DNA of 41,811 bases from Streptomyces thinghirensis (GCA_021502835.1 JAKFGP010000018.1:1-41811), one strand, 5' to 3'. Numbered from the stretch's first letter, positions 8,788-17,962 are shown. A program made the numbers and translations. The notes: generated by a model from the sequence alone, not told the origin.

Positions 8788-9943
8788 GTGGGGCATCGCC
8801 CGACTCCGCAGCAGATCCCGGTCGTCGTACTCGCCGGATTCCTCGGCTCCGGAAAGACCACACTCCTCAATCACCTCCTCCACCGCAGCGGAGGCAGCCG
8901 TATCGGTGCCATCGTCAACGACTTCGGCTCGATCGAGATCGACGCGATGGCCGTGGCCGGCGCACTCGGCGACTCCACCGTCTCGCTCGGCAACGGGTGC
9001 CTGTGCTGCGCCGTCGACGCGAGTGAACTGGACGGGTACCTGGAGCGGCTCGCCCGCCCCGAGGCCGGCATCGACGTCATCGTCATCGAAGCCAGCGGCC
9101 TCGCGGAGCCGCAGGAACTGGTGCGGATGCTGCTGGCCAGCGAACAGCACGAGGTCGTCTACGGCGGACTCGTCGAGGTCGTCGACGCCGCCGAGTTCGA
9201 CGCCACGCGTGACAGACACCCCGAGATCGACCGGCACCTGGCGCTCGCCGACCTGATCGTGGTCAACAAGACGGACCGGGCTCCGGACGCCGAGCGCGTG
9301 CTCGCCCTCGTCCACTCGCTCGCGGACGGCGCCGCCGTGGTGCCCGCGACCTACGGCCGTATCGACCCGGAGTTCCTCTACGACTGCCGGCCGAGCGAGG
9401 AGCGCGTGGGGCAGCTGTCCTTCGACGACCTGCACGACCACTCCAGGGGCGGCGCCCACGCCGAGCATCTGCACGCCGCCTACGACACCCTGTCGTTCGT
9501 CTCCGACGTCCCGCTCGACCCGCGCCGGCTCATGCGGTTCCTCGACAGCCGGCCGGAGGGCCTGTACCGGATCAAGGGGTACGTCGACTTCGGCCCGTAC
9601 GACACGCGGAACCGGTACGCCGTCCACGCCGTGGGGCGCTTTCCTGCGCTTCTACCCGGAGCCCTGGGCGTCCGCCGACGCCCGCCGCACCCAGCTCGTG
9701 CTCATCGGCTCCGGCATCGACGCGCCGGCCCTCGGCGAGGAACTCGACGCGTGCCGCAGGGACGCCGACGCCCCACCGGCCGACGAGCACGGAATGTGGG
9801 GCGTCCTGCGCTACGTACCGGAAGCCGACGGCGAGGATCCCGACGGCGAGGAACCAGACGCCGAGGGACCAGACGCCGAGGGACCAGACGCCGAGGAACC
9901 GGGCGGCGAGGAACCGCCGCCCGGTGCCCGGGACGGGTCCTAG
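8788..9943 (+). CDS. CobW/COG0523 family GTPase (metallochaperone-like)
   Basis: G3E-family GTPase of the CobW/YjiA/ZigA group. Walker A GFLGSGKTT (residues 17-25), the family metal-binding motif GNGCLCC (Cys 71, 73, 74), ASGLAEP after the Walker B region, and VVNKTD (G4) are all visible. The CobW C-terminal domain (YDTLSFVSDVPLDPRRLMRF) follows. The protein ends in an acidic tail built of 5-residue repeats (D-A-E-G-P, D-G-E-E-P). GTG 8788 is supported by GAGAGAGG 8 bases upstream. One frame change lies near 9645 (GRF to LRFYPEP). The stop TAG at 9941-9943 interlocks with the parC stop in a CCTAGG palindrome. Members deliver Zn, Co or other metals to enzymes; no neighbour here identifies the metal, and absence of an obvious Zur site weakens a zinc-starvation role. 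Confidence 0.88.
9827..9916 (+). repeat. Six 15-bp tandem repeats coding an acidic tail
   Basis: Six in-frame 15-bp units (GACGCCGAGGGACCA and variants), starting at 9827, 9842, 9857, 9872, 9887 and 9902. Units 3 and 4 are identical. They encode D/G-G/A-E-D/E/G-P pentapeptides at the C-terminus of the CobW-like protein. The unit length preserves the frame, so copy number could vary between strains without loss of the protein. Confidence 0.85.
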
Positions 9944-12399
9944 GCCGGCCCCGCCACCACCGCCACCGTCTTCGGCAGTGACACGCCCGAGCCGTCGCGG
10001 CGCGGGTCGATGTCCGGGAGCTGGGCGGGAGCGTCGTTCTTCTGCGCGGCGAGCGCCGGGGTGGCGCCCGCCCAGGCGAAGGCCAGGCAGTCCTCGCCCT
10101 TCAGGAACCGCTGGCAGCGCACGCCACCCGTGGCGCGGCCCTTGCGCGGATACTGGTCGAACGGCGTGAGCTTGGCCGTGGTCTGGACGGAGTCGTCCAG
10201 CGTGCCGCGCGAACCGGCGACCGTGAACACCACCGCGTCCGCCGCCGGGTCCACCGCCGTGAAGGAGATGACCTTGGCGCCGTCGGCGAGCTCGACGCCC
10301 GTCACACCGCCCGCCGGACGGCCCTGCGGGCGGACCTGCGAGGCCTGGTAGCGCAGCAGCTGCGCGGTCGTCCGTGATGAAGACCAGGTCCTCGTCGCCG
10401 GTGCGCAGCTCGGCGCCGCCGACGATCCGGTCGCCCTCCTTGAGGGCGATGACCTCCAACTCGTCCTTGTTGGACGGGTAGTCGGGCACCACGCGCTTGA
10501 CGACACCCTGTTCCGTACCGAGCGCCAGGCCGGGCGAGGACTCGTCCAGGGTGGTCAGGCAGACGACCGTCTCGTCGTCCTCCAGGGTCACGAACTCCGC
10601 CAGCGGCGCACCACCCGGGGAGGTTCGGCGTCGGCATGGGCTCCGGGAGCTGGGGCAGGTCCACGACGTTCACCCGCAGCAGGCGCCCGGCGGACGTCAC
10701 CACGCCCACCTCGCCGCGGGCCGTGGCCGGCACCGCCGAGACGATCAGGTCGTGCTTCACGCGCGCTTGGCGCCGGCCTCCGTGACGAGCGGCTCGTCGT
10801 TCGCGGTGCGGGCCAGCAGGCCCGTCGAGGACAGCAGCACCCGGCACGGGTCGTCCGCCACCTGGAGCGGAACCGCGGCGACCGGCGCGCCGGACGACTC
10901 CAGCAGCATCGTGCGGCGGTCGGTGCCGAACTTCTTGGCCACCGCCGCCAGTTCGGTCGAGACCAGCTTGCGCAGCTCCGCGTCCGAGTCGAGGATCCGG
11001 GTCAGCTCCTCGATCTCCGCGTTCAACCGCTCCTTCTCCGACTCCAGCTCGATGCGGTCGAACTTGGTGAGCCGGCGCAACGGCGTGTCCAGGATGTACT
11101 GGGTCTGGACGTCGCTGAGCGAGAAGTGCTCGATCAGGCGCTGCTTGGCCTGTGCGGAGTTCTCGCTGGAGCGGATGAGGCGGATGACCTCGTCGATGTC
11201 GACCAGGGCGGTGAGCAGGCCCTCGACCAGGTGGAGACGGTCGCGCTTCTTGCTGCGGCGGAACTCGCTGCGGCGCCGTACGACGTTGAAGCGGTGGTCG
11301 AGGTAGACCTCCAGCAGCTCCTTGAGGCCCAGTGTCAGCGGCTGGCCGTCCACCAGGGCGACGTTGTTGATGCCGAAGGACTCCTCCATCGGTGTCAGTT
11401 TGTAGAGCTGTTCCAGGACCGCCTCGGGCACGAAGCCGTTCTTGATCTCGATGACCAGGCGGAGCCCGTGCTCGCGGTCGGTGAGGTCCTTGACGTCGGC
11501 GATGCCCTGGAGCTTCTTCGAGCCGACCAGGTCCTTGATCTTGGCGATCACCTTCTCGGGCCGACCGCGAAGGGCAGCTCGGTCACGACGAGACCCTTGC
11601 GGCGGGCCGTCACGGTGTCCACGGCGACCGTCGCCCGGATCTTGAACGTGCCGCGGCCCGTCTCATAGGCGTCCCGGATGCCGGGCAGGCCGACGATCCG
11701 GCCCCCGGTGGGCAGGTCGGGGCCCGGAACGTGCTTCATCAGGGCTTCGAGGTCCGCGTTCGGGTACCGGATCAGGTGCCGGGCGGCCGCGATCACCTCG
11801 CGCAGATTGTGCGGCGGCATGTTCGTGGCCATGCCGACCGCGATGCCGGAGGCGCCGTTGACCAGCAGGTTCGGGAAGGCGGCGGGCAGCGCCACCGGCT
11901 CCTGCTCCCTGGCCGTCGTAGTTGGGGCCGAAGTCGACGGTGTCCTCGTCGATGGACTCCGTCATCAGGCTGGTGGCCTCGGCCATCCCGGCACTCGGTG
12001 TACCGCATGGCGGCCGGCGGGTCGTCGTTGCCCAGGGAGCCGAAGTTGCCATGGCCGTCGACCAGGGGACGCGCATGGAGAACGGCTGGGCCATGCGCAC
12101 CAGGGCGTCGTAGATCGATGCGTCGCCGTGCGGGTGCAGCTTGCCCATGACCTCGCCGACGACGCGGGCGCACTTCACATAGCTGCGCTCGGGCCGCAGG
12201 CCCATCTCGTTCATCTGGTAGACGATGCGGCGGTGCACCGGCTTGAGGCCGTCGCGGGCGTCCGGCAGCGCGCGGGAATAGATGACCGAGTACGCGTACT
12301 CGAGGAAGGAGCCCTGCATCTCGTCGACGACGTCGATGTCGAGATCTTCTCCTCGTACGAGTCGTCGGGCGGCGGGGTCTTCGTACTACGGCGGGCCAT
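9940..12399 (-). CDS. parC: DNA topoisomerase IV subunit A / second GyrA-like protein, frameshifted
   Basis: Type IIA topoisomerase A subunit of about 818 residues. The N-terminal breakage-reunion domain shows [57 protein letters not shown] and the catalytic tyrosine in AAMRYTECR (about 12000). [20 protein letters not shown] follows near 11820-11880. A coiled-coil tower lies near 10960-11200, then a C-terminal beta-propeller with blades such as [13 protein letters not shown] and [10 protein letters not shown]. It lacks a clear GyrA box (QRRGGKG); the closest piece is [15 protein letters not shown], which fits ParC rather than GyrA. In the quinolone region Ala stands where E. coli GyrA has Ser83. 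ATG 12399. At least six frame changes. ParE is not in the window. Confidence 0.92.
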
Positions 12400-12438
12400 C
12401 GCTGCCGGCTCCTTGCTGAAGCGTGAACGGTGATCTGA

Positions 12439-12459
12439 CGCGGTCCATTGTGGACCGCG
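12439..12459. promoter_or_regulatory. Perfect 9-bp inverted repeat upstream of parC
   Basis: CGCGGTCCA (12439-12447), TTG, TGGACCGCG (12451-12459): a perfect 9-bp inverted repeat with a 3-bp spacer, 40 bp before the parC start and 262 bp before the divergent M16 peptidase gene. It could be an operator or a hairpin at the 5' end of the parC transcript. The remaining 12460-12720 holds no other recognisable element. Confidence 0.55.
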
Positions 12460-12720
12460 GCACTGACAGCGACCGACCAGGACCCGTCACGGGCTGCCCG
12501 GCCCGGCGCTGCCCGCAGGGTACGCCCTCGTCCCGCGCCCCCGCCCCGGTCGGGCCGCTCGGGGCGCCAACCCCGTTCTCGCTCTCGGCGTACGAGGTCC
12601 GGGAACTCCACCGGTGCCCCGCACGCTTGCATACAGTGGCAGGATCGGCGGAATTCCGCAGTTCCGCCCAATGATCCACCAAGCGTTTCCACCAAGAATT
12701 TCGCGATCGAAGGGACGTAC

Positions 12721-14071
12721 ATGCCCATGGGTCACACGGCCACAGCCCAGGCAGGCTCCGGCGGCCTGACAGCGACCGAGCACCGCCTGGCCAACGGCCT
12801 GCGCGTGGTGCTCTCCGAGGACCACCTGACCCCGGTCGCGGCGGTGTGCCTCTGGTACGACGTCGGCTCGCGCCACGAAGTCAAGGGACGCACCGGCCTG
12901 GCTCATCTTTTCGAGCACCTCATGTTCCAGGGCTCCGCCCAGGTCAAGGGCAACGGCCACTTCGAACTGGTGCAGGGCGCCGGCGGCTCGCTCAACGGCA
13001 CCACCAGCTTCGAGCGCACCAACTACTTCGAGACCATGCCCGCCCACCAGCTGGAGCTCGCCCTCTGGCTGGAGGCCGACCGCATGGGCTCCCTGCTGTC
13101 CGCGCTGGACGACGAGTCGATGGAGAACCAGCGGGACGTCGTCAAGAACGAGCGCCGTCAGCGCTACGACAACGTGCCCTACGGCACCGCGTTCGAGAAG
13201 CTGACCGCCCTCGCCTACCCGGAGGGGCACCCCTACCACCACACGCCGATCGGCTCCATGGCCGACCTGGACGCGGCGACGCTGGAGGACGCGCGCGTTC
13301 TTCCGCACGTACTACGCGCCGAACAACGCGGTGCTCTCGGTCGTCGGCGACATCGACCCCGAGCAGACGCTCGCCTGGATCGAGAAGTACTTCGGCTCCA
13401 TCGCCTCGCACGACGGCAAGCAGGCCCCCGGGACGGCTCGCTGCCCGACGTCATGGGCGGGCAGCTGCGCGAGGTGGTCGAGGAGGAGGTCCCGGCCCGC
13501 GCCCTGATGGCGGCCTACCGTCTGCCGGAGGACGGCACGCGCGCGTGCGACGCGGCCGACCTGGCCCTCACCGTCCTGGGCGGCGGTGAGTCGTCCCGCC
13601 TGTACAACCGGCTGGTACGGCGCGACCGCACGGCCGTCGCCGCCGGTTTCGGCCTGCTGCGGCTCGCCGGAGCGCCCTCCCTGGGGTGGCTGGACGTGAA
13701 GACGTCCGGTGACTTCGAGGTGCCGGTCATCGAGACCGCCATCGACGAGGAGCTCGCCCGGTTCGCCGAGGAGGGCCCGACGGCCGAGGAGATGGAGCGC
13801 GCCCAGGCCCAGTTGGAGCGCGAGTGGCTGGACCGCCTGGGCACGGTCGCGGGGCGCGCCGACGAACTGTGCCGGTACGCCGCCCTGTTCGGCGACCCGC
13901 AGCTCGCCCTCACCGCCGTGCAGCGGGGTGCTGGAGGTGACGGCCGAGGAGGTCCAGGAGGTCGCCAAGGCCCGCCTGCGCCCCGACAACCGCGCGGTGC
14001 TCGTCTACGAGCCGACCGCCCCCGCCGACGAGAACGACGCCACCGACGAGAACGAGGAGGCGGCCAAGTGA
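12721..14071 (+). CDS. M16 family zinc peptidase (active, HXXEH-bearing), frameshifted
   Basis: Pitrilysin/processing-peptidase-like metalloprotease. The inverted zinc motif HLFEH lies at residues 62-66. The distal glutamate lies in the NERRQRYDNVPYG context about 75 residues later, as in active M16B subunits. LANGLRVVLSEDH at the start and GGGESSRLYNRLVRRDRTAV in the middle are also typical. About 450 residues. ATG 12721 follows AAGGGA. The C-terminus is an acidic run (D-E-N-D-A-T-D-E-N-E-E-A-A-K). Frame changes occur near 13300, 13430 and 13925. Its GTGA overlap with the next gene suggests that the two products form an alpha/beta-like heterodimer. Probably cytosolic, since no signal peptide is seen; substrates unknown. 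Confidence 0.9.
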
Positions 14072-15455
14072 CCGAGCTCGCCACCATGGAATTCCACTCC
14101 CAGCCGCGGGCCGGCGAGCCCAAGCCGTGGGCGTTCCCGGCCCCCGAGCGCGGCAGCCTCGACAACGGCCTCACCGTGCTGCGCTGTCATCGCCCCGGCC
14201 AGCAGGTCGTCGCCGTGGAGGTGCTCCTCGACGCCCCCCTGGACGCCGAGCCGACCGGCCTCGACGGTGTCGCCACGATCATGGCGCGCGCCTTCTCGAG
14301 GGCACCGACAAGCACTCCGCCGAGGACTTCGCCGCCGAACTGGAGCGCTGCGGTGCCACCCTCGACGCACACGCCGACCACCCCGGCGTCCGGCTGAGCC
14401 TGGAGGTGCCGGTCTCACGCCTCGCCAAGGCCCTGGCCTGGTCGCCGACGCGCTCAGGGCCCCCGCGTTCGCGGACAGCGAGGTCGAACGGCTGGTCCGC
14501 AACCGGCTCGACGAGATCCCGCACGAGCTGGCCAACCCTTCGCGCCGCGCGGCAAGGAACTCTCCAAGGAGCTGTTCCCGGCCGGGACGCGTATGTCGCG
14601 CCCGCGCCAGGGCACCGAGGAGACGGTCGCGAGCATCGACTCGGCGGCCGTACGCGCCTTCTACGAGAAGCACGTCCGACCCGCCACCGCCACCGCCGTG
14701 GTCGTCGGCGACCTCACCGGCGTCGACCTCGACGCGCTGCTCGGCGAGACGCTGGGCGCGTGGACCGGCTCCGTCGCCGAAGCGCGTCCCGTACCCCCGG
14801 TGAGCGCCGACGACACCGGCCGGGTCGTCATCGTGGACCGACTCGGCGCCGTCCAGACGCAGTTGCTGATCGGCCGCACCGGCGCCGACCGGCACGACCG
14901 CGTGTGGCCCGCGCAGGTGCTCGGCACCTACTGCCCTCGGCGGGACCCTCACCTCGCGCCTGGACCGCGTCCTGCGCGAGGAGGAAGGACTACACCTACG
15001 GCGTACGGGCCTTCGGGCAGGTCATGCGCTCCGCGCCCGACGGCACGGGCGCCGCGATGCTCGCCATCAGCGGCTCCGTGGACACCCCCAACACCGGTCC
15101 CGCCCTGGAGGACCTGTGGACGGTGCTGCGCAAGCTCGCCGCCGAAGGTCTCACCGACGCCGAGCGTGACGTCGCCGTGCAGAACCTGGTGGGCGTGGCG
15201 CCGCTGAAGTACGAGACGGCGGCGGCCGTGGCGAGCACGCTGGCCGACCAGGTCGAGCAGCACCTGCCCGACGACTACCAGGCCACGCTCTACCGCCAAC
15301 TCGCCGCCACGGGCACCGTGGAGGCCACGGCGGCGGTCGTGAACGCCTTCCCGGTGGACCGTCTGGTGACGATTCTCGTCGGCGACGCGGCGCAGATCAA
15401 GGAGCCCGTCGAGGCCCTCGGCATCGGTGAAGTCACCGTGGTGGCGGCCGAGTAG
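14068..15455 (+). CDS. M16 family peptidase-like subunit lacking the zinc motif, frameshifted
   Basis: Second member of the M16 pair, about 460 residues. It starts with GTG 14068 inside the stop of the upstream gene, giving a 4-bp overlap and translational coupling. It keeps the M16 fold (LDNGLTVLRCHRPGQQVVAV, RPATATAVVVGDLTG, GTLTSRLDRVLREE after frame joining, VRAFGQVMRSAPDGTG). In place of HXXEH the corresponding stretch reads MARAFSEGTDKHSAEDFAAE with no His-x-x-Glu-His, so it cannot bind zinc in the usual way. This is the arrangement seen in heterodimeric M16B enzymes, where the alpha-type subunit supplies the glycine-rich loop. Frame changes near 14300, 14445, 14540 and 14930-14985. Confidence 0.88.
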
Positions 15456-15467
15456 CGGCACGCGCGC

Positions 15468-15503
15468 GGCGGCCCTGGTGACCGGAGTGTCACCAGGGCC
15501 GCC
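15468..15503 (+). terminator. Strong intrinsic terminator after the M16 pair
   Basis: A perfect 15-bp stem, GGCGGCCCTGGTGAC (15468-15482) and GTCACCAGGGCCGCC (15489-15503), with a 6-base loop, followed by ATTTGT. It ends the M16 operon 12 bases after the stop. Confidence 0.88.
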
Positions 15504-15654
15504 ATTTGTCCGAATTGAGGGAGAGGCTGCCTGTCTGCCCTGTGGCGTGCGCTACAAAAGTCTTGTTGCGTTTGAGGATTGAACGCAGCCGCGTTTAGCG
15601 TCATCCCGGCTGTTCGTCGGGCGGTGCGCCCGCACCCGCGGCACCGGACAGTCA
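15504..15654 (+). promoter_or_regulatory. Promoter region of the riboswitch transcript, with inverted repeat
   Basis: Lies between the M16 terminator and the riboswitch, so it must hold the promoter of the riboswitch-M23 unit. An inverted repeat TGCGTT (15567-15572) and AACGCA (15582-15587) flanks GAGGAT, a possible extended -10. I cannot assign a sigma factor. Confidence 0.4.
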
Positions 15655-15812
15655 TCGCCGAGTCCCCGTACGGCGCGAGCCAGGGAGCCGGGGACCCATC
15701 GCAGTCCCTGGGGTGAATCGGACGCCCGCGCGCGCGGCGGGGGTCCGTAGGAGACCTTCCACCTCCGAACCCGTCAGCTAACCCGGTAGGCGAGAGGGAA
15801 GGAAAGGACCAG
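15655..15812 (+). promoter_or_regulatory. Cyclic di-AMP riboswitch (ydaO-yuaA class)
   Basis: Carries the conserved primary-sequence blocks of the ydaO riboswitch in order: CCGAGTCC (15658-15665), GCCAGGGAGCCGGGGACCC (15679-15697), CCTGGGGTGAATCG (15707-15720), TAGGAGACCTTCCACCTCCG (15748-15767) and AACCCGTCAGCTAACCCGG (15768-15786), then TAGGCGAGAGGGAAGGAAAGG. In actinobacteria this class senses cyclic di-AMP and controls cell-wall hydrolase genes, which fits the M23 peptidase that follows. The 3' block GGAAGGAAAGGA is also the only ribosome site for the ATG at 15820. No separate terminator hairpin stands between aptamer and gene. Confidence 0.92.
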
Positions 15813-15819
15813 CCTCTAC

Positions 15820-16587
15820 ATGGCGTTCACGCGCGCCACCGGGAAGCACCGTCGTCCCAGCCGGGTGCACCGCACCACCGCCCGCGCGGCGGGTGTCGCG
15901 GCCCTCGCCACCACCGGCGTCGTCGGCACCCTCGCGGCTCCGGCGCTCGCCGCCGAGCCCCAGGCGGAGCAGAGCGGACTCACCCCGGTCATCACCATCG
16001 GCGACTCCATGGCCGACGAGATCGACGCCTAGGCCACCGCGCGGGAGCAGGCGGCCCGGCACGCCGCCGCCCGTGGAGGCGGCCCAGGAGGGCCGCGCGC
16101 GAGCGGGCGGCCGAGGCGGCCAAGGAGGCGCGCGAGGCCCAGGAGGCGCGCCGCGCGCAGGGCGGAGCGCGAGCGCCTCAACACCTTCGTGTCGCCGATC
16201 ACCGCCTCCTACGTCTCCACCGCCTACCAGGCCGGCAGCTCGCTGTGGTCCTCCGGCAGCCACACCGGCATCGACTTCCACGCCGCCAGCGGCACGTCCG
16301 TGCACGCGGTCGGCGTCGGCACCGTCGTCGAGGCCGGCTGGGGCGGGGCGTACGGCAACCAGGTCGTGATCAAGATGCACGACGGCACGTACACGCAGTA
16401 CGGCCACCTGTCGTCCATCGGCGTCTCGGTCGGCCAGGCGGTCGTCCCCGGGCAGCAGATCGGCCTGTCCGGCGCCACCGGCAACGTCACCGGACCGCAC
16501 CTGCACCTGAGGACCATACGAGGCCCGAGTACGGCTCGGACCTAGACCCCGTCGCCTATCTCCCGTTCCCACGGCGTGAACGTCTGA
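15820..16587 (+). CDS. Secreted M23 peptidoglycan endopeptidase with in-frame TAG and frame changes
   Basis: Cell-wall LytM-type endopeptidase. A long Tat/Sec-like signal peptide (residues 1-45) has a basic start (TRATGKHRRPSRVHR), a hydrophobic core (AAGVAALATTGVVGTLAAPA) and ALAAEP cleavage. An alanine/glutamate/arginine-rich coiled coil follows, then the M23 domain with HTGIDFHAASGTSVHAVGVG, KMHDGTYTQYGHLSSIGVSV and GPHLHL: the H-x(n)-D and H-x-H zinc ligands. In-frame TAG (16030-16032) interrupts residue 71 where CAG (Gln) would fit, and frame changes follow at about 16060-16165 and 16508. The joined protein ends SHGVNV with TGA 16585-16587. It is controlled by the preceding c-di-AMP riboswitch. 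Either a pseudogene or, more likely, sequencing error. Confidence 0.88.
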
Positions 16588-16607
16588 CGACGCACGGTAC
16601 GACATCC

Positions 16608-16639
16608 GAAAGCCCCCGGCTCCCCGAGCCGGGGCTTTC
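16608..16639 (+). terminator. Intrinsic terminator after the M23 gene
   Basis: GAAAGCCCCCGGCTC / GAGCCGGGGCTTTC stem with a tiny CCC loop, ending in CTTTCATCATT, 20 bases after the reconstructed stop. Confidence 0.85.
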
Positions 16640-16782
16640 ATCATTCCCCTCGGTGGAAGCGTCGCTGACCAAAAATTATCCATGAAATCCGCCCTGCCGT
16701 CCGGAATATGCGCTTGATTGGCCTAGAGTCACTGGGCACGTCAATCGTCGACGTTTCACGGGGATTAAGGCGGAGGTCGGGC

Positions 16783-17480
16783 ATGCGTATTCCGGCGCAC
16801 TCGGTGTGCACGGCGATCCGGGACGACATCGTCACCGGCGTCCACGGACGCGGCAGTCGGCTCACCGAGGAACTCCTGGCCCGCCGCTACGGCGTCTCCC
16901 GCGTCCCCGTCCGTGAGGCCCTGCGCACGCTGGAGGCCGAAGGCTTCGTGGTGACGCGGCGGCACGCGGGCGCGTGCGTCGCGGAACCCACCGAGCAGGA
17001 GGCCGCCGACCTGCTGGAGACGCGCACGCTCCTCGAACCCCTCGGCGCCTCCCGGGCCGCCCCGGCGCCGCACCGAGGCCCACCTCAAGGTGCTGCGCGG
17101 GCTGGTCAGGCTGGGGCAGGAGCGCGCCAGGCAGGGGAACAGCGAGGATCTGCGCTCACTGGACGGGTGGTTCCACGAGACCCTCGCGCAGGCTGCCGGC
17201 AGCCCTTCGCTGACGGCCTTGCTGACCCAGCTGCGCCACAAGATCGCCTGGATGTACGTCGTAGAGGCGCCGGCCGGGCCCCGTGGAGTGCTGGGCGGAG
17301 CACGGTGCGATCGTCGACGCGGTGGCCCGGGGCGACGGCGAGCGCGCGCGGGCGCTCATGACGCTGCACACCGAGCGGTCGACGCCCGCGCACCGCCTGC
17401 GATTCGTCTCCGGAGGCGAGCGGACGGAGCGTGTGAGGAAATCGCAACGTCCCGTAAACATGCCGAGCCTGCGGTATTAA
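16783..17480 (+). CDS. GntR/FadR-family transcriptional regulator, frameshifted
   Basis: DNA-binding regulator with an N-terminal winged HTH (LTEELLARRYGVSRVPVREA then LRTLEAEGFVVTRRHAGACV, residues about 27-66) and an all-helical FCD effector domain (LLETRTLLEPLGASR; LDGWFHETLAQAAGSPSL; GAIVDAVARGDGERARALM; HTERST). FCD members bind small carboxylates or metal ions. About 230 residues. ATG 16783 has AAGGCGGAGG upstream. Frame changes near 17060-17080 and 17270. Convergent with ptsH; the target genes are not evident, and carbon control is only a guess from position. Confidence 0.88.
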
Positions 17481-17575
17481 CACGGGCGCCGTATACAAAG
17501 AGGGAGTAATTCGGGGGCTATTTCCTGCTGCCCTGCTGCCCATAAAACGGGGGAAGCGGAAAAAGAAAACAAGAG

Positions 17576-17599
17576 GCCCGCCCGGTGTTCCGGGCGGGC
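17576..17599 (-). terminator. Intrinsic terminator of ptsH
   Basis: A 10-bp perfect stem GCCCGCCCGG / CCGGGCGGGC with a 4-base loop. Read on the minus strand it is followed by CTCTTGTTTTCTTTTTCC, a good U-rich tract, just beyond the HPr stop. Confidence 0.85.
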
Positions 17600-17617
17600 G
17601 CTTTCGTGTCGCGTTGC

Positions 17618-17898
17618 TCAGACGGTCTCGGGGAGTTCCTCGAGCCCCTCGGCGACCAGCTTCGCCAGCCGGTCCAGGGCGGCGTCCGCACCCTCGGCGT
17701 CGGCGGCGGGACGATCTCCTCGCCACCCTGGGCGCCGAGGCCGAGGACGGCCAGCATGGAGGCCGCGTTGACGGGGGACCCGTCGGCCTTGGCGATCGTC
17801 ACCGGGACGCCTGTGGCCGTGGCGGCTCGGACGAAGATGGAGGCGGGGCGGGCGTGGAGACCCTCGGCCCAGCCGACGTTGACGCGGCGCTCAGCCAT
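17618..17898 (-). CDS. ptsH: Phosphocarrier protein HPr, frameshifted
   Basis: Phosphotransferase-system phosphocarrier that passes phosphate from enzyme I to sugar-specific EIIA. About 93 residues. The active-site motif GLHARPAS places the phosphorylated His at residue 15. The Ser46 region reads VNAASMLAVLGLGAQGGEEI. The C-terminus, after one frame change near 17715, reads LDRLAKLVAEGLEELPETV. ATG 17898 with AAGGG upstream. It is controlled by two DasR-type sites, consistent with N-acetylglucosamine-responsive PTS control known in Streptomyces. Confidence 0.93.
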
Positions 17899-17931
17899 GT
17901 GATGCTGCCCTTCAGGTTTTCCAGGGGTTCA

Positions 17932-17962
17932 GGTTGTCTAGACCAGTCTTGTCTAGACCAGT
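17932..17962 (-). promoter_or_regulatory. Tandem DasR-responsive elements (dre) at ptsH
   Basis: On the minus strand ACTGGTCTAGACAA occurs twice, 15 bp apart (17949-17962 and 17934-17947). The DasR consensus from memory is ACTGGTCTAGACCACT or its symmetric form; the first 11 bases match exactly in both copies. They lie 34-64 bp upstream of the ptsH start and overlap the likely promoter. DasR repression relieved by glucosamine-6-phosphate is the known mechanism for this family of sites. Confidence 0.88.

Noticed and set aside
8671..9627. 318-residue open frame on the minus strand opposite the CobW-like gene
   Set aside because: It is the antisense shadow of a GC-rich real gene. It shows no family motif and starts nowhere near a ribosome site, while the plus strand carries clear GTPase motifs.
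15290..15655. 121-residue minus-strand frame across the end of the M16 gene and the terminator
   Set aside because: It reads through a perfect terminator and the riboswitch promoter region and has no family features.
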